Source: Pseudomonadota bacterium (GTDB lineage: Bacteria; Pseudomonadota; Gammaproteobacteria; Burkholderiales; Nitrosomonadaceae). From it: 9,212 bases of DNA. The stretch spans positions 1 through 9,212 of the forward strand of contig JAFEEV010000194.1 in NCBI GenBank assembly GCA_018240935.1. The letters run 5' to 3'. The first letter of the stretch is position 1, and every line of letters starts with the position of its first letter. Shown here piece by piece: positions 1-6,417 of the stretch. A program made the position numbers and the translations under genes. A model generated the notes under the pieces. The model was not told where the DNA came from. It saw only the letters and a program-made list of their open reading frames with translations, and did not search any database.

Positions 1-21
1 TGCGCTCGATCATGCTGTGTT

Positions 22-80
22 GAAATCAGACTCAAAATGCTCATTTACATCTTGTAAACTGCGCTTTTTCATCTGATTTC
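22..80. repeat. Long imperfect palindrome, possible interspersed repeat or structured RNA
   Basis: The outer arms are a perfect 9-bp inverted repeat (GAAATCAGA at 22-30, TCTGATTTC at 72-80). Inside them AAAA plus GC (34-40) can pair with GCTTTT (63-68) across one bulged base. The tip is a perfect 6-bp stem, TTTACA (44-49) with TGTAAA (53-58), around a 3-base loop. The nested pairing gives one elongated cruciform or hairpin of 59 bases. No convincing reading frame covers it. It looks like the short palindromic intergenic repeats common in proteobacteria, but copy number cannot be judged from one window. It may also belong to the 3' end of a transcript entering from the left and ending at the terminator at 125-164. 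Confidence 0.55.
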
Positions 81-124
81 GCCTTGCCTGACCGTCGCTC
101 GCTACCTTTTTCAGAGCTTCCTTA

Positions 125-164
125 GAAATAAAAAAACCGCCCTCAAAGGCGGTTTTTTTATTTC
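125..164. terminator. Bidirectional rho-independent terminator
   Basis: A perfect 17-bp inverted repeat surrounds a 6-base loop (CTCAAA, 142-147 region). The GC-rich core is CCGCC/GGCGG, flanked by A-rich and T-rich arms, so each strand ends in a U-run. On the minus strand it lies 15 bases beyond the stop of the small lipoprotein gene at 179-322 and would end that transcript. On the plus strand it would end any transcript arriving from the left edge. Confidence 0.9.
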
Positions 165-178
165 TCCAAACAGAAAAA

Positions 179-322
179 TTATTTCTTTTTAACGTCTGGT
201 TCGCCGCCGCTCATGACCTTATCATAGTTTGCTTTTTCCGTTTCAGGCAAAGCTTGGGATGGTTTGCCACATGCAGTTAGCGTTAAAGCGATTAAGAGTG
301 CAGCCAGAAGAGTATATTTCAT
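179..322 (-). CDS. Small predicted lipoprotein (47 aa)
   Basis: Encodes a 47-residue peptide with a lipoprotein signal: an N-terminal MKYT, a hydrophobic stretch LLAALLIALTL, and a lipobox L15-T16-A17-C18. Cleavage before Cys18 by signal peptidase II would leave a 30-residue lipidated peptide that is polar and ends in three lysines. Residue +2 is Gly, so by the usual sorting rule the outer membrane is likely. The reading frame stays open upstream to 508, but I chose the ATG at 322 because AAGGA sits 7 bases before it and the lipobox is then correctly placed. A bidirectional terminator lies just downstream. I do not recognise the family. Small lipoproteins of this kind (entericidin-like or LptM-like) are hard to assign, and no specific function is claimed. 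Confidence 0.75.
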   Translation of the reverse strand: MKYTLLAALLIALTLTACGKPSQALPETEKANYDKVMSGGEPDVKKK

Positions 323-697
323 GTGATTTTCCTTATAAAAAGTTCTTAAAATAATAAAGCGCGCAGTATATAACGAATTGAATTGGCCCTTCAAGCACAC
401 TTCCTCGCCGAAAGTCAATCGATATCCGTAACTGCTTTTCAGGTTATATTCATCCAGATAATAAATAGTATCTAAATGATCCCCTGTTTTCTGAAAATCC
501 ATCTTCATGGTATTTAAGTATTCCGATAAGAAAATGGAAACCAGAGATTTGATTGATGGACAAAAAAATAATCTACCAGCAACATTCGGTAAATCTTCGT
601 TTGATTATCAACCAGAAACCACAAACTCCCTTGCTTCGAGAATTTGTGGCTTAAGAAGTGTTATTTCTGAAACTTTGCTACGTGCTTATTCCATTTA
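323..697. other. Intergenic stretch between two lipoprotein genes
   Basis: This 375-base AT-rich stretch has no gene I can support. It holds the ribosome binding site and a candidate minus-strand promoter for the lipoprotein at 179-322. It also holds a stem-loop, CCACAAA (619-625) with TTTGTGG (643-649), which a further CTC/GAG pairing (626-628 with 638-640) can extend. The stem-loop lies about 50 bases downstream of the second lipoprotein gene on the minus strand. It could slow or end that transcript, but there is no clear U-run. An open frame on the plus strand (507-713) has no ribosome binding site and no family resemblance. Confidence 0.5.
365..394 (-). promoter_or_regulatory. Candidate sigma-70 promoter for the 179-322 lipoprotein
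   Basis: On the minus strand, TTGAAG (389-394, 4 of 6 matches to the -35 consensus) and TATACT (365-370, 5 of 6 matches to the -10 consensus) are 18 bases apart. The -10 box is about 43 bases upstream of the start codon. It was found by eye only. Confidence 0.4.
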
Positions 698-847
698 TTA
701 TTTTAATTCTTGAGGTTCGGAATCTCTTGGTGCATAAGCAGATGGAGGCGGTTTATCCATAGGATAACCATCAAGACTTTTCTTACCTTCGCAGGCGCTC
801 AGTGTCAAAATAGCAAAAGCCATTACTCCAAATAGAAATCTAAACAT
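698..847 (-). CDS. Small predicted lipoprotein (49 aa)
   Basis: This 49-residue frame begins MFRFLFGVMAFAILTLSAC. The hydrophobic signal is followed by a lipobox L16-S17-A18-C19, and the mature part would be 31 residues with a proline-rich middle (DKPPPSAYAP) and an acidic C-terminal end. The ATG at 847 is preceded at good distance by GGGAGA, a strong ribosome binding site. Residue +2 after the lipid-modified Cys is Glu, so sorting would probably be to the outer membrane. It lies in the same orientation as the lipoprotein at 179-322 but shares only the general design, not obvious sequence. Family unknown. The combination of a good ribosome binding site, lipobox and plausible codon use makes it a likely real gene despite its size. 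Confidence 0.72.
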   Translation of the reverse strand: MFRFLFGVMAFAILTLSACEGKKSLDGYPMDKPPPSAYAPRDSEPQELK

Positions 848-905
848 TTAATCTCCCATGTTCTTCGTTTTGATTTGCGCGTGATAGCATAATCGAACTG
901 ACAAG

Positions 906-911
906 ATTATA
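906..911 (-). promoter_or_regulatory. Perfect -10 hexamer upstream of the 698-847 lipoprotein
   Basis: The minus strand reads TATAAT at 906-911, about 60 bases upstream of the start codon. No good -35 hexamer is visible 16-18 bases further up. A second option nearer the gene is TATGCT with TTGTAT 17 bases before it. Either could drive the gene. Confidence 0.3.
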
Positions 912-969
912 CAAATCTGATTAAAATTTTGATGTGTCTCACAGAAGTAATACTAAGAACTAAGCTTAC

Positions 970-1112
970 GGAAACGCTGATTAATTCGGTTGACGAGATG
1001 AAGTACGAGGCGCATGGAACACAGCAACCGAGACATATCAATACGATAGGCGAGGATGCGCGTACCGCGCAACGAAGTGATTCGCTCGTATAGCCAATTA
1101 ATCAGCGTTTCC
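970..1112. mobile_element. MITE-like element with 17-bp terminal inverted repeats
   Basis: GGAAACGCTGATTAATT at 970-986 is matched exactly by its reverse complement at 1096-1112. The arms continue imperfectly inward: GG (988-989) pairs with CC (1094-1095), and ACGAG (993-997) pairs with CTCGT (1085-1089). The 143-base unit has no transposase frame of its own. TTA occurs just outside both ends (966-968 and 1113-1115), which could be a 3-bp target duplication of the TNA kind made by some IS5-family elements. One extra C (969) on the left spoils an exact fit. The size and terminal repeats suggest a miniature inverted-repeat transposable element or the joined ends of a deleted insertion sequence. 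The family assignment is an inference. Confidence 0.7.
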
Positions 1113-2213
1113 TTAGCTCTTAATATAACCATTAACGTACCACTGATACAGAATCTCCCCGGTCTCATGATCCAAGCCGGATACCGGCGGCAATTCGTGA
1201 TTATCAGCGAGATTGATCAACGTCTTGTATGCGGCGGAACTGACTTCAAAGACTTCGCCATTCATAAATAATTTACCGCCGCCGCTTAAGAGTCTGCTTT
1301 TTAAATCGAGTTGTACCCCATTTGCGCTAATCCGCCGCAGAAATGCGCGCATGGTTAACGGTTTCGCAGGCTGTTCAAAGAAAATATGGGGCTTCGGCTC
1401 GGAAAGATAAATACCTAAAAAATTCTCGACATCCTTGCGATCCCACTTAATTTTCTTCAGGATCGAGTTAACTTGGGATTGCATCGCCGCGCTAATTCTT
1501 GACGGATGCGATTGCATATGCAAATCAGGATCGGAATACCAGCCGTCCGTTACAAGATTATCCTGCAAGTGAACCAGAAACTGCGTTATCAATTCCTGAT
1601 GACTGGGCGCACGAAAGCCGATTGAATAGGTCATACAGTCATCTTCGGCAATGCCGTTATGCGCATACTTGGGCGGCAAGTAAAGCATATCGCCGGGGTT
1701 TAACACCCATTCCTGTTCCGGTTGAAAATTCTTCAGAATCCTCAGCGGCGCGTCCGCAATAAACTCATCATCCTGTTGTGCGGATATTTGCCAGCGTCTG
1801 GAACCCATTCCCTGAAGCAGAAACACATCGTAGGAATCAAAATGCGGTCCGATTCCGCCGCCTTTGGGCGCATAGCTGACCATTAAATCATCCAGCCGGG
1901 TGTGCGGTATGAAGCGGAATTGTGTCAATAAATCACGCGCGGAGGAAAGAAAATGATTGACACCTTGCACCAGCAAAGTCCACTGTTTCTTCGGCAAGCG
2001 CGCCAGATCATCACGCTCCAGCGGGCCATGCTTGAGTTGCCATTGTCCCTTCCGTTGAATGACCAAGCGTGATTGCGCATCTTCATCGCACGCCAGCGCC
2101 ATCAAATCCTCGCGCGTCAATAAACCATTAAATCCGGGTAATGCATTTCTCACCAGCAAAGGCCGCTTTTGCCAGTAATCGCGCAAGAAAACCTTTGGCG
2201 TGAGGCCGCCCAA
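1113..2213 (-). CDS. roxA: JmjC/cupin 2-oxoglutarate oxygenase, ribosomal protein L16 arginine hydroxylase (RoxA/YcfD) family
   Basis: Family members are Fe(II)/2-oxoglutarate-dependent oxygenases that hydroxylate an arginine of ribosomal protein L16 in the cytoplasm. The N-terminal region (FLRDYWQKRPLL, residues 9-20) and the stretch WTLLVQGVNHF (78-88) closely follow E. coli YcfD. The metal site is visible as H124-x-D126 (GIGPHFDSYDVF) and the distal His185 (YLPPKYAHNGIAEDD). GFRAPSHQELI (199-209) ends the JmjC core, and a C-terminal winged-helix-like part follows. The length of 366 aa from the TTG at 2213 compares with 373 in E. coli. The start is uncertain. TTG has no ribosome binding site, whereas an in-frame ATT at 2237 lies 6 bases after a strong GGGGGAAG, and similarity seems to begin a little upstream of the TTG. 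msrB is 89 bases upstream on the same strand. The stop codon abuts a MITE-like repeat. Confidence 0.85.
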   Translation of the reverse strand: MGGLTPKVFLRDYWQKRPLLVRNALPGFNGLLTREDLMALACDEDAQSRLVIQRKGQWQLKHGPLERDDLARLPKKQWTLLVQGVNHFLSSARDLLTQFRFIPHTRLDDLMVSYAPKGGGIGPHFDSYDVFLLQGMGSRRWQISAQQDDEFIADAPLRILKNFQPEQEWVLNPGDMLYLPPKYAHNGIAEDDCMTYSIGFRAPSHQELITQFLVHLQDNLVTDGWYSDPDLHMQSHPSRISAAMQSQVNSILKKIKWDRKDVENFLGIYLSEPKPHIFFEQPAKPLTMRAFLRRISANGVQLDLKSRLLSGGGKLFMNGEVFEVSSAAYKTLINLADNHELPPVSGLDHETGEILYQWYVNGYIKS

Positions 2214-2232
2214 GGAAATAATTTTTGTTTTG

Positions 2233-2271
2233 CTAATGTTTAACTTCCCCCATTAAATCTTTTAATCCCAT
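2233..2271 (-). other. Possible 12-codon leader frame overlapping the roxA 5' end
   Basis: The minus strand carries an ATG at 2271 followed by 12 sense codons (MGLKDLMGEVKH) and TAG at 2233-2235. The TAG overlaps the candidate ATT start of roxA (ATTAG). The frame is one base off roxA and crosses a run of five G (2247-2251). It could be a coupled leader peptide. It could also be the true N-terminus of roxA displaced by a one-base insertion in the G run: with four G, the frame would continue into roxA. Not supported strongly enough to call a gene. Confidence 0.25.
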
Positions 2272-2302
2272 CACCGGATAGCAGTCATGATAACCGGTAG
2301 CG

Positions 2303-2827
2303 CTAGCTTCTGAGCGGCGGCAATGGCTCCGCTTGCAGTACAAATTTCAGCGCCAGACCGTTATTGCACCACCGTTCGCCGCGCGGCGGCGGACCGTCTT
2401 TAAAAACATGCCCTTGATGGCCGCCGCAACGCGCACAATGGTACTCCGTGCGCAAAAAAATGAGTTGATAGTCAGGCTTAGTACCGACATGCCCGGAAAT
2501 CGGCTGGGTAAAACTGGGCCATCCGCTTCCGCTCTCGTATTTATTTTGACTCTCGAACAGCGGCCAATGGCATGCCGCACAAATATAGGTTCCCGCGCGC
2601 GTTTCAGAATTCAATTCGCTGCTTCCGGGCTCCTCGGTATCTTCTTCGAATAAAACCCGGTAAGCTTCCGGCGTCAGTAATCCGCGCCACGTTTCTTTCG
2701 GTTTATTGAGCGGTGCGATTGCCACCGGACCAGCGCCGCTGGCACCGAGTTGCACCGGGAAAACAAATGGGATGGCAGGAATTGCAGCGAATGCACTCAT
2801 TCGCTGTAGAAAAGTGCGTCTGTTCAT
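2303..2827 (-). CDS. msrB: Peptide-methionine (R)-S-oxide reductase MsrB with Tat signal
   Basis: Reduces the R-epimer of methionine sulfoxide in oxidised proteins. The 174-residue product starts MNRRTFLQRM, a twin-arginine motif followed by a hydrophobic stretch (AFAAIPAIPFVF), so it should be exported folded to the periplasm. The SelR domain spans about residues 47-167. The structural zinc ligands are C83 and C86 (CAAC) and C131 and C134 (CARC). GSGWPSF (100-106), GGHQGHVF (135-142) and the catalytic C154 in RWCNNGLALKF are all present. I chose the ATG at 2827 because it places the twin arginines correctly and has GGAAA upstream. A longer frame to 2959 with starts at 2869 and 2959 would bury the signal 14-44 residues inside the protein. 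Upstream it faces accA divergently across about 160 bases. Downstream is roxA on the same strand, possibly cotranscribed. Confidence 0.93.
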   Translation of the reverse strand: MNRRTFLQRMSAFAAIPAIPFVFPVQLGASGAGPVAIAPLNKPKETWRGLLTPEAYRVLFEEDTEEPGSSELNSETRAGTYICAACHWPLFESQNKYESGSGWPSFTQPISGHVGTKPDYQLIFLRTEYHCARCGGHQGHVFKDGPPPRGERWCNNGLALKFVLQAEPLPPLRS

Positions 2828-2988
2828 AAAATATTTCCAACCATAATTTTTAGCAATCGACAGCTTCATTACCCGGAAAGAATCCTTCTGACCGGAGCGA
2901 AACAAACCATCCGCTCGATTCACTGAGCCGTGCCGGTCGGGCTGTAAATCCTGTATCATTTCACCTTTCGGATTATAGCTTAACCCAC

Positions 2989-3957
2989 ATGAAAATCACT
3001 TTTCTGGAATTTGAGCAAAATATTGCAGAATTTGAATCAAAAATTGAGGAATTGCGTTTTGCGCAGGATGATTCGGCTTTGGATATTTCCGCTGAAATTG
3101 CACGCCTGCAAGCAAAAAGCCAATCCCTGACAAAAAATGTATACGCCAAACTGACACCGTGGCAAATCTCACAAGTCGCCCGCCACCCCCAACGCCCTTA
3201 TACTTTGGATTACATCGAGCATTTATTTACCGATTTCGAAGAACTGCATGGCGACCGGAATTTCTCCGATGATCATGCCATAGTCGGCGGTCTGGCGCGC
3301 TTTAACGGTCAAACTGTGATGGTGATCGGTCATCAAAAAGGCCGCGATACCCGGGAAAAAATTCACCGCAACTTTGGCATGCCGAAACCGGAGGGTTATC
3401 GCAAAGCATTGCGCTTGATGCGTTTGGCGGAAAAATTTTCGATTCCGCTGATTACTTTTATCGACACACCCGGCGCATATCCCGGCATTGACGCGGAAGA
3501 ACGCGGTCAATCGGAAGCCATCGGCAGAAATCTCTACGTTTTGGCGGAGTTAAGAATCCCGGTGATTTGCGTCATCATCGGCGAAGGCGGTTCGGGCGGT
3601 GCTTTGGCCGTCGCCGTCGGCGACGTGATTCACATGTTGCAATACGCAACCTATTCCGTCATATCGCCGGAAGGATGCGCCTCGATTTTATGGAAAAGCG
3701 CTGACAAAGCGCCGGAGGCGGCCGAAATCATGGGCATTACCGCGGATCGTTTGAAAGCCATGAACTTGATCGACAGCATCATTACCGAACCCATCGGCGG
3801 CGCTCACCGCGACTATCCGGCTACCATGCAATCGGTAAAAACGGTGCTGAAGGAATCGCTGCGCAAACTTCAGGATCGTTCTATCGAAGCGCTTTTGGAA
3901 AAACGTCTGGACCGGCTGATGGCGTATGGCTCATTCAAGGAAGTCAAAATCGAATAA
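2989..3957 (+). CDS. accA: Acetyl-CoA carboxylase carboxyltransferase subunit alpha
   Basis: Forms the carboxyltransferase (AccA2-AccD2) that moves the carboxyl group from biotin on AccB to acetyl-CoA, giving malonyl-CoA for fatty acid synthesis. The 322-residue product matches the usual 315-325. It has an N-terminal helical segment (FLEFEQNIAEFESKIEELR), the RHPQRPYTLDY stretch (65-75), GHQKGRDT (114-121), DTPGAYPGIDAEERGQSEA (159-177), the acyl-CoA/oxyanion region IGEGGSGGALA (197-207) and SPEGCASILWK (226-236). The ATG at 2989 gives the typical betaproteobacterial N-terminus, although the ribosome binding site is weak. Its last 32 bases overlap the start of tilS, so the two are almost certainly one transcript. 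The gene is complete with no missing key region. Confidence 0.98.
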   Translation: MKITFLEFEQNIAEFESKIEELRFAQDDSALDISAEIARLQAKSQSLTKNVYAKLTPWQISQVARHPQRPYTLDYIEHLFTDFEELHGDRNFSDDHAIVGGLARFNGQTVMVIGHQKGRDTREKIHRNFGMPKPEGYRKALRLMRLAEKFSIPLITFIDTPGAYPGIDAEERGQSEAIGRNLYVLAELRIPVICVIIGEGGSGGALAVAVGDVIHMLQYATYSVISPEGCASILWKSADKAPEAAEIMGITADRLKAMNLIDSIITEPIGGAHRDYPATMQSVKTVLKESLRKLQDRSIEALLEKRLDRLMAYGSFKEVKIE

Positions 3958-5281
3958 CCTGATCAGTGACGCTCAAAAAGTCTTACTTGCGCATATCCAA
4001 CCGGACGATCATCTGACGATTGCACTGAGCGGCGGAATCGATTCGGTCGTATTACTGAACATCCTTACGGTGCTGTCCAAGCAGATGCCGTTTACGCTTT
4101 CCGCTGTGCATGTCAATCATGGCATCAGCAGCAACGCAACCCGCTGGAGCAGGTTCTGCTGCGATCTTTGCCATGCTTATGGCGTCTCCATCCACATTGC
4201 CTATCTGCAAATAAAAAAAGAAGCCGGAGTCAGTCTCGAAGCGATTGCGCGCGAAGAACGGTATCGTGTTTTCAGCGGCATGCCGGCGGATTTCATCGTC
4301 GTGGCGCAACATTTGGATGATCAGGCCGAGACATTGTTATTGCAATTATTCCGGGGCGCCGGAATACGCGGACTGAGCGCAATGCCGGTTGTCAGAAAAC
4401 AGTCCGCAACTGCGCCGCAAATACTGCGGCCGTTACTGGAAGTTTCCCGCCGTAGCATCGAAGATTATGCGCGGCAAAATGAATTGCGTTGGATTAACGA
4501 CGAAAGCAATGACGACACTGCCTTCCATCGGAATTTTCTGCGTCATGATATTCTGCCTTTACTAAAAAAACGCTATCCCAATTATCCGCAAACACTGTTA
4601 CGCGCCAGCCGCCATTTCGCCGAGGCGTCGCAACTGCTGGATGAATTGGCGGCAATGGATAGTGAGAACTGTCTTGTTCGCGGCAAGCTGCAGATCGAGC
4701 GCATCCGAAAATTGAATATTAAACGGGTAAAAAATCTCTTGCGGTTCACTCTGGCGCAACAGGGCGCGATGCTCCCCAGCACGGCAAAACTGGAAGATAT
4801 TGCCAATCAGTTGCTGTCGGCCAATCGAGACAATCAGATCCACATCACTTTCGGCAATCACGAAATCCGCTGTTTCAAAGGCGCCGTTTATATTCTGCAT
4901 AAGAATAAGAAAGTACAGGCTCAGAACTTTGATCAATGCGTTTGGCAAGGCGAAACGCGCTTAGCGCTGCCGAACTTTAACGGCGCGATCCGTTTTACGG
5001 AAGTTGTGAATCAGGGTATCGATCAGCAGAAATTGCGGACCGGACCGGTTACCGTGCGTATTCGCGCAGGCGGCGAACGTTTTACACCGGCCTGCAACCG
5101 TCCGCGCAGGAGTTTGAAAAACTTATTGCAGGAAACATCCATTCCACCCTGGCAACGCAGCCGCATGCCGCTGTTATTCTGCGGTGAACATTTGGTGTGG
5201 GCTCCGGGAATCGGCATCGATTGTGAATTTCAAGTAAAATCCGGCGAAACGGGAATTTTACCGCTGTGGGAAGCGGAATAA
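3926..5281 (+). CDS. tilS: tRNA(Ile)-lysidine synthetase
   Basis: Converts C34 of the CAU anticodon of the minor tRNA-Ile to lysidine with ATP and lysine, so that it reads AUA as isoleucine. It is essential in most bacteria. The 451-residue product (E. coli 432) has the PP-loop ATPase motif SGGIDS (35-40), HVNHGIS (62-68), HLDDQAETLLLQLFRGAGIRGL (129-150) and NDESNDDTAFHRNFLRHDILP (191-211). An internal tRNA-binding domain runs to about 335, and the C-terminal TilS domain is around 375-440 (RAGGERFTPACNRPRRSLKN, then WAPGIGID). The only usable start in frame is the ATG at 3926, inside the end of accA, with no clear ribosome binding site. This suggests coupling to accA translation. Confidence 0.97.
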   Translation: MAHSRKSKSNNLISDAQKVLLAHIQPDDHLTIALSGGIDSVVLLNILTVLSKQMPFTLSAVHVNHGISSNATRWSRFCCDLCHAYGVSIHIAYLQIKKEAGVSLEAIAREERYRVFSGMPADFIVVAQHLDDQAETLLLQLFRGAGIRGLSAMPVVRKQSATAPQILRPLLEVSRRSIEDYARQNELRWINDESNDDTAFHRNFLRHDILPLLKKRYPNYPQTLLRASRHFAEASQLLDELAAMDSENCLVRGKLQIERIRKLNIKRVKNLLRFTLAQQGAMLPSTAKLEDIANQLLSANRDNQIHITFGNHEIRCFKGAVYILHKNKKVQAQNFDQCVWQGETRLALPNFNGAIRFTEVVNQGIDQQKLRTGPVTVRIRAGGERFTPACNRPRRSLKNLLQETSIPPWQRSRMPLLFCGEHLVWAPGIGIDCEFQVKSGETGILPLWEAE

Positions 5282-5298
5282 ATCCATGTAAAAGTGAC

Positions 5299-5328
5299 TT
5301 CAAATTTTTACGGCATTTGCATTTTAAT
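5299..5328 (+). promoter_or_regulatory. Weak candidate promoter for rfbBD
   Basis: TTCAAA (5299-5304) and TTTAAT (5323-5328) are 18 bases apart in the 80-base gap between tilS and rfbB. They match the -35 and -10 consensus at 4 and 5 of 6 positions. No terminator is visible after tilS, so rfbB may also be read from the accA-tilS transcript. Confidence 0.28.
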
Positions 5329-5361
5329 CGCATTCATCAACTCAATCTTCCGGGAAACTAA

Positions 5362-6417
5362 ATGATTTTAGTCACAGGAGGCGCAGGTTTTATCGGCAGC
5401 AATTTCGTTTTGGATTGGTTGGCGCAATCGGATGAAAAAGTCATCAATTTGGATAAATTGACGTATGCCGGAAATCTGCATAATCTTTCTTCCTTATCTC
5501 AGGATCCGCGGCATATTTTTGTGCAAGGCGATATCGGCGATAGTTCACAGGTTTCGCAATTACTGGCTCAATATCAACCTCGTGCGATTATCAATCTGGC
5601 AGCCGAAAGCCACGTAGATCGTTCGATTCACGGTCCGGCGGATTTTATTCAAACCAATATTCTGGGAACTTTTCGTTTATTGGAAGCAACGCACGCTTAC
5701 TGGCGTGAGCTGGATTTACCTGCAAAACAAGATTTCCGCTTTCTACACGTCTCAACCGACGAAGTTTATGGTTCGTTAAGCAAAAATGAACCGGCCTTTA
5801 CGGAAGAACACCGCTATGAACCGAACAGTCCCTATTCAGCCAGTAAAGCTTCCAGCGATCACTTAGTGCGCGCCTATCACCACACCTACGGTTTACCCGT
5901 ACTGACCACAAATTGCTCCAACAACTACGGGCCGTTCCAATTTCCGGAAAAGCTGATTCCTCTGATGATTGCCAATGCTCTCGAGGGGAAACCCTTGCCG
6001 GTATACGGTGACGGCCAGCAAGTCCGCGACTGGCTGTATGTGACCGATCACTGTAGCGCAATCCGCCGGGTTCTGGAGGGAGGTATTCCGGGAGAAACCT
6101 ATAATATCGGCGGCTGGAATGAAAAACCCAATATCGAAATCGTGCAAACGATCTGCACTTTGTTAGAAGAATCATACCCTACTGCGGATTTTCACAAGCT
6201 CATTACGCATGTCGAAGATCGGCCGGGACATGACCGGCGTTATGCCATTAATGCAATGAAAATCGAGCGCGAACTCAATTGGCGGCCGGGAGAAACATTC
6301 GCGACCGGTATTCGCAAAACCATTCACTGGTATGTCAATAATCAACAATGGGTTGCTGATGTGCAAACAGGCGCTTATCAGGAATGGATCAACAAAAACT
6401 ACGCAGGATTATCATGA
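5362..6417 (+). CDS. rfbB: dTDP-glucose 4,6-dehydratase
   Basis: Second step of dTDP-L-rhamnose synthesis: NAD-dependent conversion of dTDP-glucose to dTDP-4-keto-6-deoxyglucose in the cytoplasm. The 351-residue extended short-chain dehydrogenase has the Rossmann motif TGGAGFIGS (5-13), LAAESHVDRSI (79-89), the catalytic STDEVYG (131-137, with D133-E134), and Y158-x-x-x-K162 in SPYSASK. NCSNNYGPFQFPEKLIPLMI (184-203) follows, and the substrate-binding C-terminal part contains VYGDGQQVRDWLYV and HVEDRPGHDRRY. Length is typical. The ATG at 5362 follows GGGAA at 7 bases. Its TGA overlaps the ATG of rfbD by four bases, so the two are translationally coupled. Confidence 0.97.
   Translation: MILVTGGAGFIGSNFVLDWLAQSDEKVINLDKLTYAGNLHNLSSLSQDPRHIFVQGDIGDSSQVSQLLAQYQPRAIINLAAESHVDRSIHGPADFIQTNILGTFRLLEATHAYWRELDLPAKQDFRFLHVSTDEVYGSLSKNEPAFTEEHRYEPNSPYSASKASSDHLVRAYHHTYGLPVLTTNCSNNYGPFQFPEKLIPLMIANALEGKPLPVYGDGQQVRDWLYVTDHCSAIRRVLEGGIPGETYNIGGWNEKPNIEIVQTICTLLEESYPTADFHKLITHVEDRPGHDRRYAINAMKIERELNWRPGETFATGIRKTIHWYVNNQQWVADVQTGAYQEWINKNYAGLS

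Noticed and set aside
10..72. Minus-strand frame of 20 residues beginning MKKRSLQDVN
   Set aside because: It is very short, lies wholly within the palindrome and has no ribosome binding site.
2..76. Plus-strand open frame entering from the left edge and ending at TGA 74-76
   Set aside because: It has no start in the window, resembles no family I know, and coincides with the palindrome at 22-80, so coding is not supported.
323..508. N-terminal extension of the small lipoprotein to 109 residues
   Set aside because: The extension would bury the lipoprotein signal, while the ATG at 322 has a good ribosome binding site and correct lipobox spacing.
507..713. Plus-strand frame of 68 residues
   Set aside because: It has no ribosome binding site and no recognisable motif, and it runs antisense into the second lipoprotein gene.
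953..1271. Frames of 71 residues on both strands across the MITE
   Set aside because: They run through the inverted repeats and into roxA antisense, and look like chance frames of a repeat element rather than genes.
2828..2959. Longer MsrB starting at 2959 or 2869
   Set aside because: Either start would place the twin-arginine signal inside the protein; the ATG at 2827 gives a normal Tat precursor.
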